From the NCBI GenBank assembly GCA_963677165.2, contig CAXXSX010000002.1, positions 5,022,001 through 5,086,000 on the forward strand: a DNA stretch of 64,000 bases, in the 5' to 3' direction. The stretch is from JAFGXT01 sp963677165. Its GTDB lineage: Bacteria > Verrucomicrobiota > Lentisphaeria > Victivallales > SZUA-371. The translations under genes were made by a program, and so were the position numbers. The notes beneath the pieces were generated by a model. That model did not search any database. It was not told where the DNA came from and was given only the letters and a program-made list of their open reading frames with translations. Within the stretch, counting starts at the first letter, position 1, and each line of letters begins with the position of its first letter. Positions 34,717 to 43,248 of the stretch are shown in pieces.

Positions 34717-36852
34717 ATGAGCAGCGAACTCAGAAAAAACGCTATTGCATCAATTGCGGAAAGACCCAATTGCAGCAAAGCAGAAAAAAACGTCAATGTA
34801 GCTGAAATTTTCGCAGAAGATGTCTTCAGCCTGAAAGTAATGAAAGACTATCTGCCGAAGCCAGTATACAAGAAATTGCTGGCTACTATCAAGAAGGGTG
34901 AAACCATTGACGCCGACATCGCCGACGAAGTCGCTATCGCCATGAAACGTTGGGCCATCAGCAAAGGCGCAACTCACTATACTCACTGGTTCCAGCCGCT
35001 GACTGGTTCAACTGCAGAAAAACACGATTCATTCATCGAATCTGATTTCCAGGGTGGAATCACCATGGAGTTCTCAGGAAAAAGCCTGATCCAGGGCGAA
35101 CCTGATGCATCTTCATTCCCATCAGGCGGTATCCGCGCTACTTTCGAAGCTCGCGGTTACACTGCATGGGATGCAACCAGTCCTGCATTCGTTAAACGTG
35201 ATGCAAACGGTTCTACTCTCTGCATTCCGACAGCTTTCTGTTCTTACACTGGCGAAGCTCTCGACAAAAAGACTCCGCTACTCCGTTCAATGCAGGCTGT
35301 CAGCAAACAGGCTGCCAGAGTTCTGAAATGCTTCGGCGAAAAAGTCGAAGGCAGAGTTCACACTACCCTGGGTGCAGAACAGGAATATTTCTTGATTGAC
35401 AAAGAACTGTATATGGCTCGTCCGGACCTGATCCTCTGCGGCCGTACTCTCTTTGGTAACACTCCTCCGAAACATCAGCAGCTTGATGACCACTACTTCG
35501 GTTCAATCAAACCGCGCGTTATCGCTTTCATGAGCGAAGTTGACCAGGAACTGTGGAGACTCGGAATTCCTGCCAAAACCCGTCATAACGAAGTGGCTCC
35601 TGCCCAGTTTGAAATTGCAGCTCAGTTCGAAGAGCTCAACCTGGCTGTTGACCACAACATGATGATCATGGAAACTCTGCGCCAGGTTGCAGACCGCCAC
35701 GGTCTGGTTTGCCTGATGCACGAAAAACCGTTCGCCGGTATCAATGGTTCCGGTAAACACAACAACTGGTCAATTGGCGCCAACGGCAGAAACCTGCTGG
35801 AACCGGGCACTGATCCGCATCAGAACGCAATCTTCCTGACTGTTCTGTCAGCTATCATCAAAGCTGTTGACACGCATGCAGACCTGCTCCGCGTAGCAGT
35901 TACTGGTGCTGGAAACGACCATCGTCTGGGTGCCAATGAAGCACCTCCGGCCATCATTTCCATCTTCCTAGGTGAACAGCTGTTCGATATCATCGAACAG
36001 ATTGAAAAAGGCGGCGCTAAGAGTTCTAAGAAGAGCGGCACCATGCAGATTGGCGTTGATACTCTTCCGATCCTGCCGAAAGACGCTACAGACCGTAACC
36101 GTACCAGCCCGTTCGCCTTCACAGGTAACAAATTTGAGTTCCGCGCTGTTGGTTCAAGCCATAACTGCGCAGGACCGAATATCGTTCTTAATACTATCGT
36201 TGCAGAAGCTCTTGATGAAATTGCAACTGAACTGGAAAAACTTTCTTCCGGCAAATTTAACGATGGCCTGCAGAAACTTCTCCAGAAGATCATCAAGGAT
36301 CACAAACGTATTCTGTTCAACGGCGACAACTATAGCGAAGCATGGGCAAAAGAAGCTGAAAAACGCGGTCTACCGAACTTGCGTTCAACTCCGGTAGCGC
36401 TCGAGTCTTTCGCGACTAAAGGAAACATTGCTCTGTTCAAGAAATACAGTGTATTCTCAAAACGCGAAATGGAAGCACGTCATGAAGTTTTCGTTGAAAC
36501 TTATGAAACCCTGATCCAAATCGAAGCAGAAACTGCTCTTGATATCGCAAAAACTATGGTTCTGCCAGCAGCAATTGCAGCTCAGAGCAAAGTTGCTGAA
36601 AATGTTATTACGCTGTCTGAAGTCGGTGTTAAAGCCGGTGTTGAATCTCAAAAAGCGATTATTGAAAAGATCGGTTGTGGCATTGATGCCGCTACCGCTT
36701 CAATCAACAAGCTTGAAGAAGCTGTTGGTGATGCTGGAGCCAGTGTTGAAGCTATGCTCGAACTGCGCGAAGCTGTTGACACTCTCGAACTGCTCGTTGA
36801 CGATTCAGAATGGCCTCTGCCGAAATACGGCGAAATGCTGTTCATCTATTAA
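34717..36852 (+). CDS. glnN: Glutamine synthetase type III
   Basis: A 711-residue GSIII (GlnN), which makes glutamine from glutamate, ammonia and ATP. The size is that of type III rather than the about 450 residues of type I. Seen: the GSIII-specific N-terminal region (VFSLKVMKDYLPKPVYKKLL), THWFQPLTGSTAEKHDSF, LGAEQEYFLID (metal-binding Glu), GINGSGKHNNWSIG (ATP-binding), NRTSPFAFTGNKFEFRAVGSS (substrate Arg) and the C-terminal helical extension. Codon choice looks highly optimised. It has its own sigma-54 promoter, an AGAGGAAAA ribosome site and its own terminator, so it should be strongly induced under nitrogen limitation. Confidence 0.97.
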   Translation: MSSELRKNAIASIAERPNCSKAEKNVNVAEIFAEDVFSLKVMKDYLPKPVYKKLLATIKKGETIDADIADEVAIAMKRWAISKGATHYTHWFQPLTGSTAEKHDSFIESDFQGGITMEFSGKSLIQGEPDASSFPSGGIRATFEARGYTAWDATSPAFVKRDANGSTLCIPTAFCSYTGEALDKKTPLLRSMQAVSKQAARVLKCFGEKVEGRVHTTLGAEQEYFLIDKELYMARPDLILCGRTLFGNTPPKHQQLDDHYFGSIKPRVIAFMSEVDQELWRLGIPAKTRHNEVAPAQFEIAAQFEELNLAVDHNMMIMETLRQVADRHGLVCLMHEKPFAGINGSGKHNNWSIGANGRNLLEPGTDPHQNAIFLTVLSAIIKAVDTHADLLRVAVTGAGNDHRLGANEAPPAIISIFLGEQLFDIIEQIEKGGAKSSKKSGTMQIGVDTLPILPKDATDRNRTSPFAFTGNKFEFRAVGSSHNCAGPNIVLNTIVAEALDEIATELEKLSSGKFNDGLQKLLQKIIKDHKRILFNGDNYSEAWAKEAEKRGLPNLRSTPVALESFATKGNIALFKKYSVFSKREMEARHEVFVETYETLIQIEAETALDIAKTMVLPAAIAAQSKVAENVITLSEVGVKAGVESQKAIIEKIGCGIDAATASINKLEEAVGDAGASVEAMLELREAVDTLELLVDDSEWPLPKYGEMLFIY

Positions 36853-36864
36853 TCGGATGATATA

Positions 36865-36938
36865 CGATTCCGGTACATAACCGGAATCGTTACCGATTCG
36901 AAAATCCGGGAAGTATCTTTTTTCTTCCCGGATTTTTT
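36865..36938 (+). terminator. Two tandem stem-loops and terminator after glnN
   Basis: First stem-loop: CGATTCCGGT (36865-36874) with ACCGGAATCG (36880-36889). Second: AAAATCCGGGAAG (36901-36913) with CTTCCCGGATTTT (36924-36936), ending in a TTTTTT run (36933-36938), which is the terminator proper. Confidence 0.9.
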
Positions 36939-36994
36939 AACCGCTTTTAATTCTAAAACCGACTTAGAACCACGAACAAACCGGTTGCAAAGGC

Positions 36995-38530
36995 ATGACA
37001 AGTTATCATAAAAACCTGGAAATGGCTGTACTGAACCAAATCAGCCACGTTATCGTTCACCAGAAGAATGTATCCGCATTAATGAAAGAAGTTCTTGATA
37101 TCCTGTACAGGGAAATGGGACTTGAACGTGGAACTTTCACACTGAAAAGGGGCGAAACGCTTTATATTGAAGCCTCCCATGGACTGTCTGAAACCGAAAT
37201 GAAACGCGGAAAATACCAGTTGGGAGAAGGAATAACCGGAAAAGTCGGTCAGACTGGAAAACCTATGTTGGTTCCAGATATCTCTAAAGAGCCGGAATTT
37301 CTTGACCGCACCAAAACCCGCGGAAAAAAAAGTGTTGCCTTTATCTGTGTACCAATTACTCATGAAGAAGAAGTTATTGGTACCCTCAGTATCGACCGTG
37401 AAACAGCAGGCAACACTGATGGACTAGAAAAAGACCTGTATCTGCTGGAAACAGTTTCTAATATTCTCGCCGACGCCGTTGCAGTAATTTATCTTGAAGA
37501 AGCCGAAAAAGAAAAGCTCCTTGAAGAAAACCGCAGACTAAAAAGCGAGTTGGATAAAAATTTCAGTCCAAACAATATCGTTGGAAACTGCAGCAGCATG
37601 CGGACGATATATCAAATGATTGCTCAGGTAGCCGATAGTTCTGCCACCGTATTGATCCGTGGTAATTCCGGAACCGGTAAGGAACTTGTTGCCCGGGCAA
37701 TTCATCAAGCCAGTGACCGTATGGACAAACCGTTCATCGCCGTCAACTGTGCAGCTCTTCCCGAGAATCTGGTGGAAAGTGAACTATTCGGACATGAAAA
37801 AGGTTCTTTCACCGGAGCGACCAGCCGACGTCTCGGTCGTGTTGAAGCCGCTCATACCGGAACCCTGTTCCTTGATGAAATCGGCGACCTCTCTCAGCCG
37901 GTTCAGGTAAAACTACTGCGTTTCCTGCAGGAAAAAACTTTTGAACGCGTGGGAAGTAACGAACAGCGTAGCGTTGATGTCAGAATCATCGCAGCTACCA
38001 GTCGCAACCTTGAAGAATATATCTCACAGAATAAGTTCCGCGAAGACCTGTATTACCGTCTGAATGTTTTCCCGATCCATATGCCGGACCTGAAAGACCG
38101 CAGATCGGATATCATGTTGCTGGCGGAACACTTTCTGGAAAAATACAGCAAGATGTACAATAAGCAGATCAAGCGCATATCCACACCGGCCATCAATATG
38201 ATGATGTCATATCACTGGCCCGGGAATGTACGCGAACTTGAAAACTGTATTGAACGCGCGGTATTGACTTCAACCGACGGCGTAGTTCACGGCTACAACC
38301 TGCCTCCGTCACTACAGACAGGACAAGCTACAAATACAGCTACAATTACCCTTGATAAACAGGCAGACCTGAATGTAATGGTTGCTTCTTATGAAAAGGA
38401 ACTGATTGTAGAATCTCTGAAAATGAAACGCGGAAATGTCGCGGCAGCCGCAAGACTGCTGAATACAACCCAGCGTATCATTCATTACAAGATCAATAAA
38501 CTGAACATTGATCCACGTAAGTTCCGTTAA
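36995..38530 (+). CDS. NifA-like sigma-54-dependent transcriptional activator (GAF-AAA-Fis)
   Basis: A 511-residue enhancer-binding protein. The N-terminal GAF domain (about 10-160; 'GEGITGKVGQTGKPMLVPDI') resembles NifA. The central AAA+ domain has Walker A GNSGTGKE (about 224-231), the sigma-54 contact loop GSFTGA (about 269-274, Ser in place of the usual Ala) and LFLDEIGDLS. The C-terminal Fis-type helix-turn-helix is VAAAARLLNTTQRIIHYKINKL. NifA-type proteins switch on nitrogen genes with RpoN. No nif genes are in the window; the clear sigma-54 promoter before glnN makes glutamine synthetase the most likely target. The start is uncertain: AAAGG is only one base from ATG 36995, with ATG 37022 as the alternative. 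Confidence 0.9.
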   Translation: MTSYHKNLEMAVLNQISHVIVHQKNVSALMKEVLDILYREMGLERGTFTLKRGETLYIEASHGLSETEMKRGKYQLGEGITGKVGQTGKPMLVPDISKEPEFLDRTKTRGKKSVAFICVPITHEEEVIGTLSIDRETAGNTDGLEKDLYLLETVSNILADAVAVIYLEEAEKEKLLEENRRLKSELDKNFSPNNIVGNCSSMRTIYQMIAQVADSSATVLIRGNSGTGKELVARAIHQASDRMDKPFIAVNCAALPENLVESELFGHEKGSFTGATSRRLGRVEAAHTGTLFLDEIGDLSQPVQVKLLRFLQEKTFERVGSNEQRSVDVRIIAATSRNLEEYISQNKFREDLYYRLNVFPIHMPDLKDRRSDIMLLAEHFLEKYSKMYNKQIKRISTPAINMMMSYHWPGNVRELENCIERAVLTSTDGVVHGYNLPPSLQTGQATNTATITLDKQADLNVMVASYEKELIVESLKMKRGNVAAAARLLNTTQRIIHYKINKLNIDPRKFR

Positions 38531-38550
38531 ACGGAAGTCATATATACAAA

Positions 38551-38590
38551 AAAACGGCGTTGATTTTATGTTAAAAATCAACGCCGTTTT
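38551..38590. terminator. Bidirectional terminator
   Basis: AAAACGGCGTTGATTTT (38551-38567) pairs perfectly over 17 bp with AAAATCAACGCCGTTTT (38574-38590), with A- and T-rich flanks on both sides. It separates the NifA-like gene from the convergent DUF1015 gene. Confidence 0.94.
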
Positions 38591-38665
38591 ATTTTTTCCC
38601 TTTTCCCGCTTCCGTAGCGCAAAGCGCAAAGTATGAAGCGGTACTAACGCAGTCCGTCGTACGGA

Positions 38666-39895
38666 CTAGAAGTTGTGACAGACCAGTCCGTCACGAAGTT
38701 TCGGTTCGAACCAGGTCGACTTCGGCGGCATGATCGCGCCGGCATCGGCTATATCCATCATCTGTTCAACCGTTGTCGGGAACATGGAGAATGCCACTGC
38801 GTATTTGCCGGAATCAACCAGCTTTTCAAGTTCAGCAGTACCACGGATACCACCAACAAAATGGATACGCTTACTAGTGCGCGGATCATCAATCGCCAAC
38901 ATCGGATCCAGAATGTTATCCTGAAGAATACTAACGTCCAGTCTTTCAATAACGCCAAGAGAAGCAATATCGAACTTCGGACGAATCGTGTACCACTGCT
39001 TGTCGATATACATGCAGATATCTCCGTATTTTGCCGGAACTTTGCTGCCGTCGGCTTTAACGTCAAACTTTTCACCGATTTTATCAAGCAGTTCCTGAGA
39101 ACTCAGTCCATTCAAATCCTGAACAGCACGATTGTAGGCAAGAATCTTCAACTGAGAACCCGGGAAAATTACAGCCAGAAACTGATTGTAATCTTCATCT
39201 CCGGTATGGTTCGGATTATTCTCACGCATATATTCAGCAGTTCTTGACGCGGCTTTGGCACGATGATGCCCGTCAGCCACATACAAATAAGGAATGTCTT
39301 TAAACAAGCCAGACATCTTTGAGCTGGTTGCTTCATCCACTCTCCAGAGCTTGTGAACAATTCCATCAGCCGCAGTAAAATCAAACAGCGGAGTTGTAGC
39401 AATAATACCGTTGACAATGTCATCAATTTTAGCGTCATCTTTATAGGTCAGAAAAACCGGACCAGTATGGGAACGCAGGGTTACAACATGACGTGTACGG
39501 TCATCTTCTTTATCCTGACGAGTCTTTTCATGTTTCTTGATGACATCTTTATCGTAGTCATCAGCGGAGCATGCGCCCAGAATACCAATCTGCGTATGAT
39601 CGCCCATTTTCAATGAATAAACATAGAGGTGTTTGCCATCATCCAGCTTAAGCGGAGCCTGTTCGCACAGACGCTTGAAGTTAGCAGCAGCCTTTTCATA
39701 AACCGGATCGCTGTAAAGGTCCACGCCCGATTCCATTTCAATCTCCGGACGAGACACGCGCAGAAAGCTCAAAGGGTTGCCTTCCGCCAGCTCGGCGGCT
39801 TCTTCTGAGTTAACAACATCATAAGGAACCGCCGCAACCTGTTCAACATTTTCCGGTGTCGGCAGTAATCCGTGAAACGGTAAAACTTCAGCCAT
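38666..39895 (-). CDS. DUF1015 family protein
   Basis: A 409-residue conserved protein (PF06245). The family start 'PFHGLLPTPENVEQVAAVPYDVV' and the hallmark VADGHHRAKAA are present. The DGHHR motif resembles the active loop of the ParB/sulfiredoxin-like nucleotide-binding fold shared with free serine kinase. In several phyla such genes neighbour serA/serC, so a link to serine metabolism has been suggested by gene context; no such genes are next to it here. No signal peptide. AGGAGAAA lies 7 bases before the ATG. The stop codon lies at the edge of a hairpin, AGTCCGT/ACGGACT (38650-38666), and a CCGCTTC/GAAGCGG stem lies further downstream. Confidence 0.88.
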   Translation of the reverse strand: MAEVLPFHGLLPTPENVEQVAAVPYDVVNSEEAAELAEGNPLSFLRVSRPEIEMESGVDLYSDPVYEKAAANFKRLCEQAPLKLDDGKHLYVYSLKMGDHTQIGILGACSADDYDKDVIKKHEKTRQDKEDDRTRHVVTLRSHTGPVFLTYKDDAKIDDIVNGIIATTPLFDFTAADGIVHKLWRVDEATSSKMSGLFKDIPYLYVADGHHRAKAASRTAEYMRENNPNHTGDEDYNQFLAVIFPGSQLKILAYNRAVQDLNGLSSQELLDKIGEKFDVKADGSKVPAKYGDICMYIDKQWYTIRPKFDIASLGVIERLDVSILQDNILDPMLAIDDPRTSKRIHFVGGIRGTAELEKLVDSGKYAVAFSMFPTTVEQMMDIADAGAIMPPKSTWFEPKLRDGLVCHNF

Positions 39896-40234
39896 GATCT
39901 ATTTCTCCTGATTTAGTGTATCAGTTTTGTTTTCTTACGTCATGTGCAAGTTTTTTTCGGCTTTGCCGACCAGCGTATTCGTCGCTGGACCACGCCCGCG
40001 GAGCCCGCGGTGGCAAATACTGTCGTTTATTTAGCTGAAAATAAATTTCCAGACTCAAATAAACGCCATGGATGCCGCAAAATCGCTACGCGATTTGAAA
40101 ATTTACTAAATACTTACACACAGCATTATTTGTTTTATTCAGCAAAGCATTAATATATTGACCTTTTCAACTAAAACAAACCAGAAGCCAAACATTTACA
40201 CTAAACCAGTCGGAAAATATCCTACTGGTATTTC
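39896..40234. other. Palindrome-rich intergenic region upstream of the DUF1015 gene
   Basis: No convincing gene. Five inverted repeats crowd 39957-40096: TCGGC-TTT-GCCGA (39957-39969); CCAGCG/CGCTGG (39970-39975/39983-39988); the GC-only repeat CCGCGG/CCGCGG (39996-40001/40005-40010) flanked by CCAC/GTGG; CGTTTATTT/AAATAAACG (40024-40032/40057-40065); and AAATCGC-TAC-GCGATTT (40080-40096). The first three are back to back and much richer in G+C than other gaps. On the minus strand this would be the 5' leader or promoter region of the DUF1015 gene. It may be a structured RNA or a REP-like repeat. Nothing is seen from 40097 to 40234. Confidence 0.6.
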
Positions 40235-41440
40235 TTACTCCTTTTCCACCGTAATGTTGTCGATCCAGAACACTCCGGGGGTTTCTGCAATAAAAAATAC
40301 TACATGCTTTCTGGCCTCATAATCGGAAGGAAGCTTTAAGTCAGCCGTATATTGTGTCCAGTCAGATCCGATTTCGAATACTTTATCTCCATAATACTTG
40401 TAGGGAGGCTTTTGAGTTCTAACATTGAATCGGAGTTTTGAATCCTTGTCAGCTTTTGCCCAGAATTTCACACGGTAAGATGTATTCGCTTTAAAACCGG
40501 GACCATGCTGAAAAAACTGGATCCCTTTGACTGCAGCCGTAATTTTAACCGCAGCCTGACCCGACTGGGGATTTTCTTCACAATAAATAAAACTACCGCG
40601 TTTTGAATCTCTCGGATAAATCGACCAGTGACCTTTCTTCTCAAACCCAGAATTTTTTATCACGTCGGTTACTGGCGAACCTACCGCAATTTTACCATCA
40701 GGACCTGTTTCAGACGCAGATGCTTTCAGTTCCTTTTCCGCATCTTTTTTGCTTGCGGCTTTTTTCCCTAGAGCGGCAAGCACACAATCAGCCACCTGCT
40801 GAGCCTGCATTTCTATTGCCGCCGGTTTATAGTGATAAGTATCTCTCCAGTATTTATTGCGGTCAAGTTTATCCATAGTCACGAAGAGATCGTCTGTAGG
40901 GATATTGTATTCTTTCATAACTTTAGCCGCAATTGAGTTCAATTCTTTCGCTTTTTCAGTTTTTTCCGCTACTTTTAACGGAGTGGAAGTTGCCCAGATA
41001 ATTTTGGCACCCTTCCCTTTAGCTTTCAGTAAATCCAAAGCAGCTCGAAGACCAGCCTCCCACTCCTTACGGTCGGAACCAAGACTATGCAGTCCATTAT
41101 TAAAATGAATAATGTTATAATCATTTTCTCCCAAAACATATCCTAATTCACGTAAATATGTTCTGTCGCTCACACATTTAGAACTGGCACACAAAGTAAC
41201 ATAAGCCGTACCGGCCAACTTTTTCATAACTCGCTTGTGATAGCCGTTAGTAATCGAGTCGCCGACCAAAAGGACTCGAGGTAATTTATCGCTGTTCGCA
41301 TTGTACGATCTGTACATCAGCCACTCTGTACCTTCACGGCGGCGTTCAGCATGCAGAACAAAAAATGCAGCAATACAGATCAAACAGGTTAAAACTTTAA
41401 GGCTGGAACGACATGATTGTGTAAATGTAAATCCCGACAT
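40235..41440 (-). CDS. Secreted SGNH/GDSL hydrolase with C-terminal carbohydrate-binding-like domain
   Basis: A 401-residue exported protein. A signal peptide occupies about the first 31 residues. The SGNH esterase domain follows, with GDSITNG (60-66, nucleophile Ser62), 'NNGLH' (block III, Asn) and the DTYHY block V that supplies Asp and His. After a Lys/Ala-rich linker, residues about 250-400 form a beta-sandwich of CBM4/9/16 type ('NSGFEKKGHWSIYPRD', 'YRVKFWAKAD', 'FWIDNITVEKE'). It probably deacetylates or de-esterifies a polysaccharide outside the cytoplasm. Start set at 41440 because AAGGGAG lies 8 bases upstream; an in-frame ATG at 41464 would fall on the ribosome site. Divergent from the GH13 gene. 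Confidence 0.85.
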   Translation of the reverse strand: MSGFTFTQSCRSSLKVLTCLICIAAFFVLHAERRREGTEWLMYRSYNANSDKLPRVLLVGDSITNGYHKRVMKKLAGTAYVTLCASSKCVSDRTYLRELGYVLGENDYNIIHFNNGLHSLGSDRKEWEAGLRAALDLLKAKGKGAKIIWATSTPLKVAEKTEKAKELNSIAAKVMKEYNIPTDDLFVTMDKLDRNKYWRDTYHYKPAAIEMQAQQVADCVLAALGKKAASKKDAEKELKASASETGPDGKIAVGSPVTDVIKNSGFEKKGHWSIYPRDSKRGSFIYCEENPQSGQAAVKITAAVKGIQFFQHGPGFKANTSYRVKFWAKADKDSKLRFNVRTQKPPYKYYGDKVFEIGSDWTQYTADLKLPSDYEARKHVVFFIAETPGVFWIDNITVEKE

Positions 41441-41646
41441 AATCCGACTCCCTTTTGGTTTCATTGATTACAGAATATAACAAAAACACCTCACTTATTC
41501 AAATGAAGGATACAGAATTATTTTCCCATAAGACTATACAGAATGTGATATTATTATTTGATGGTAGACATTTTGTGACAAAAAACTGGCTTTTATCTGA
41601 GTTTATACTAGATTTCAAAAAAACTAATATACTGAGGTAAATAATT

Positions 41647-43248
41647 ATGATCAAAACTCCATCATGGCTCAAAGACGCAGTATTCTACGAAATCTATCCG
41701 CAATCGTTCAATGATACAAATGGTGATGGCATCGGAGATATTCCCGGAATCATCGAAAAACTCGATTATATAAAATCCCTGGGAGTTAGCGCTATCTGGC
41801 TAAACCCCTGCTTTGAATCTCCGTTTCAGGATGCCGGTTATGACGTATCTGACTTTCGCAAGGTCGCACCTCGCTACGGTACCAACGCCGATTTAAAGGA
41901 ACTGTTCGACAAGGCTCATGCAATGGACATGAAGGTCATTCTTGATCTGGTTGCCGGTCACACTTCCATTGAACACCCCTGGTTCAAAGAATCCATGAAG
42001 CCGGAAGCCAATAAGTATTCCAATTATTACATCTGGTCAAACAGCTGGGGAGAAACTGATCCCGAGTACAAATTTATTAATGGTTATGCTCCGCGCAACG
42101 GCAATTTCATGATCAACTTTTTTTACTGCCAACCAGCCCTGAACTATGGTTTTCGCGACCCCGATCCGGAAAAATCATGGCAGTTGCCCTGCGACCATCC
42201 CGATGTTGTAGCAGTAAAGGAAGAAATGCGCGACATCATGAAATTCTGGCTGGACATGGGCTGCGACGGATTCCGCGTTGACATGGCACCATCACTGGTT
42301 CGCGGCAATAACAAAGATATCGGAATCCGTGAACTCTGGAAAGATTACCGGTCCTGGTTCGACGAAAACTATCCCGAAGCCATACTCGTCTCCGAGTGGT
42401 CATGTCCATCAGAAGCGGTACCGGCCGGGTTCCATATCGACTTTATGGTGCATTTCTGTCTGCCCGGCTATACCTCGCTATTTCGTAAAGAACCGTATCG
42501 CATTCCTAACTCTCCATTTACCGGAGAATGCAGTTTCTTTGATAAATCAGGAAAAGGCGACGCGTCATTATTTATTAACGAATTTATTGAACAACTCAAA
42601 GTTGTCAAAGGTCTGGGATATCCTTCTGTCCCAACCGGAAACCACGATATCGGACGCATCCGCCAGGGACGCAGTCTGGAAGAACTCAAGATTATTTACA
42701 CCTTCCTGCTGACCCTGCCCGGTGTACCGTTTATTTATTACGGCGACGAAATCGGCATGGATTATGTCGAAGGGCTGAACTCAAAGGAAGGCGGCTACAA
42801 CCGCACCGGCGCCCGCACCCCGATGCAATGGAATAATTCCACAAATGCCGGTTTTTCTACAGCTGAAGCAGAAAAACTTTACCTGCCAGTTCACCCGGAC
42901 GCCGACCGTCCGACTGTAACCGCTCAGGAAGAAGATAAATCATCCGTGTTAAATCTGGTCAGAGAACTTGTCAAACTCAGACGCGAAACCCCTGCCCTGG
43001 CTTCCGATGGCGAATTCAATGCATTGTTCGCGAAGGAAAATACCTATCCGTTGGTTTACGAACGTTCACTTGATTCCGAACGCTATATCATTGCGGTTAA
43101 TCCGTCAGATTCCGCTGTAAGCGCTGAATTTATGAACAAGTCTTCCTCCCTGACCAAAGTTATCGGTTCCGGTTGCGAAGCAAAAATATCCGGCGACACA
43201 GTAAAACTGGAAATGGCCCCAACCTCATACGCCATCTATTCGGCATAA
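41647..43248 (+). CDS. GH13 alpha-glucosidase / alpha-amylase family enzyme
   Basis: A 533-residue (beta/alpha)8 alpha-glycosidase, cytoplasmic (no signal peptide). The GH13 motifs are complete: DLVAGHTS (region I), GFRVDMA with nucleophile Asp212 (II), VSEW with acid/base Glu250 (III) and TGNHD with Asp334 (IV). The N-terminus, KDAVFYEIYPQSFNDTNGDGIGD, is that of the oligo-1,6-glucosidase/alpha-glucosidase subgroup, and the calcium-like NDTNGDGIGD loop is intact. It should hydrolyse short alpha-glucosides such as maltose or isomaltose oligomers. GAGG lies 9 bases before the ATG. Its last 13 bp overlap the convergent oxoprolinase gene. Confidence 0.93.
   Translation: MIKTPSWLKDAVFYEIYPQSFNDTNGDGIGDIPGIIEKLDYIKSLGVSAIWLNPCFESPFQDAGYDVSDFRKVAPRYGTNADLKELFDKAHAMDMKVILDLVAGHTSIEHPWFKESMKPEANKYSNYYIWSNSWGETDPEYKFINGYAPRNGNFMINFFYCQPALNYGFRDPDPEKSWQLPCDHPDVVAVKEEMRDIMKFWLDMGCDGFRVDMAPSLVRGNNKDIGIRELWKDYRSWFDENYPEAILVSEWSCPSEAVPAGFHIDFMVHFCLPGYTSLFRKEPYRIPNSPFTGECSFFDKSGKGDASLFINEFIEQLKVVKGLGYPSVPTGNHDIGRIRQGRSLEELKIIYTFLLTLPGVPFIYYGDEIGMDYVEGLNSKEGGYNRTGARTPMQWNNSTNAGFSTAEAEKLYLPVHPDADRPTVTAQEEDKSSVLNLVRELVKLRRETPALASDGEFNALFAKENTYPLVYERSLDSERYIIAVNPSDSAVSAEFMNKSSSLTKVIGSGCEAKISGDTVKLEMAPTSYAIYSA

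Noticed and set aside
39944..40153. 69-codon open frame upstream of the DUF1015 gene
   Set aside because: It runs through the palindrome cluster, has no ribosome site and gives a protein without a recognisable pattern.
41455..41640. 61-codon open frame before the GH13 gene
   Set aside because: Lies across the promoter region of two divergent genes, without a ribosome site or conserved features.
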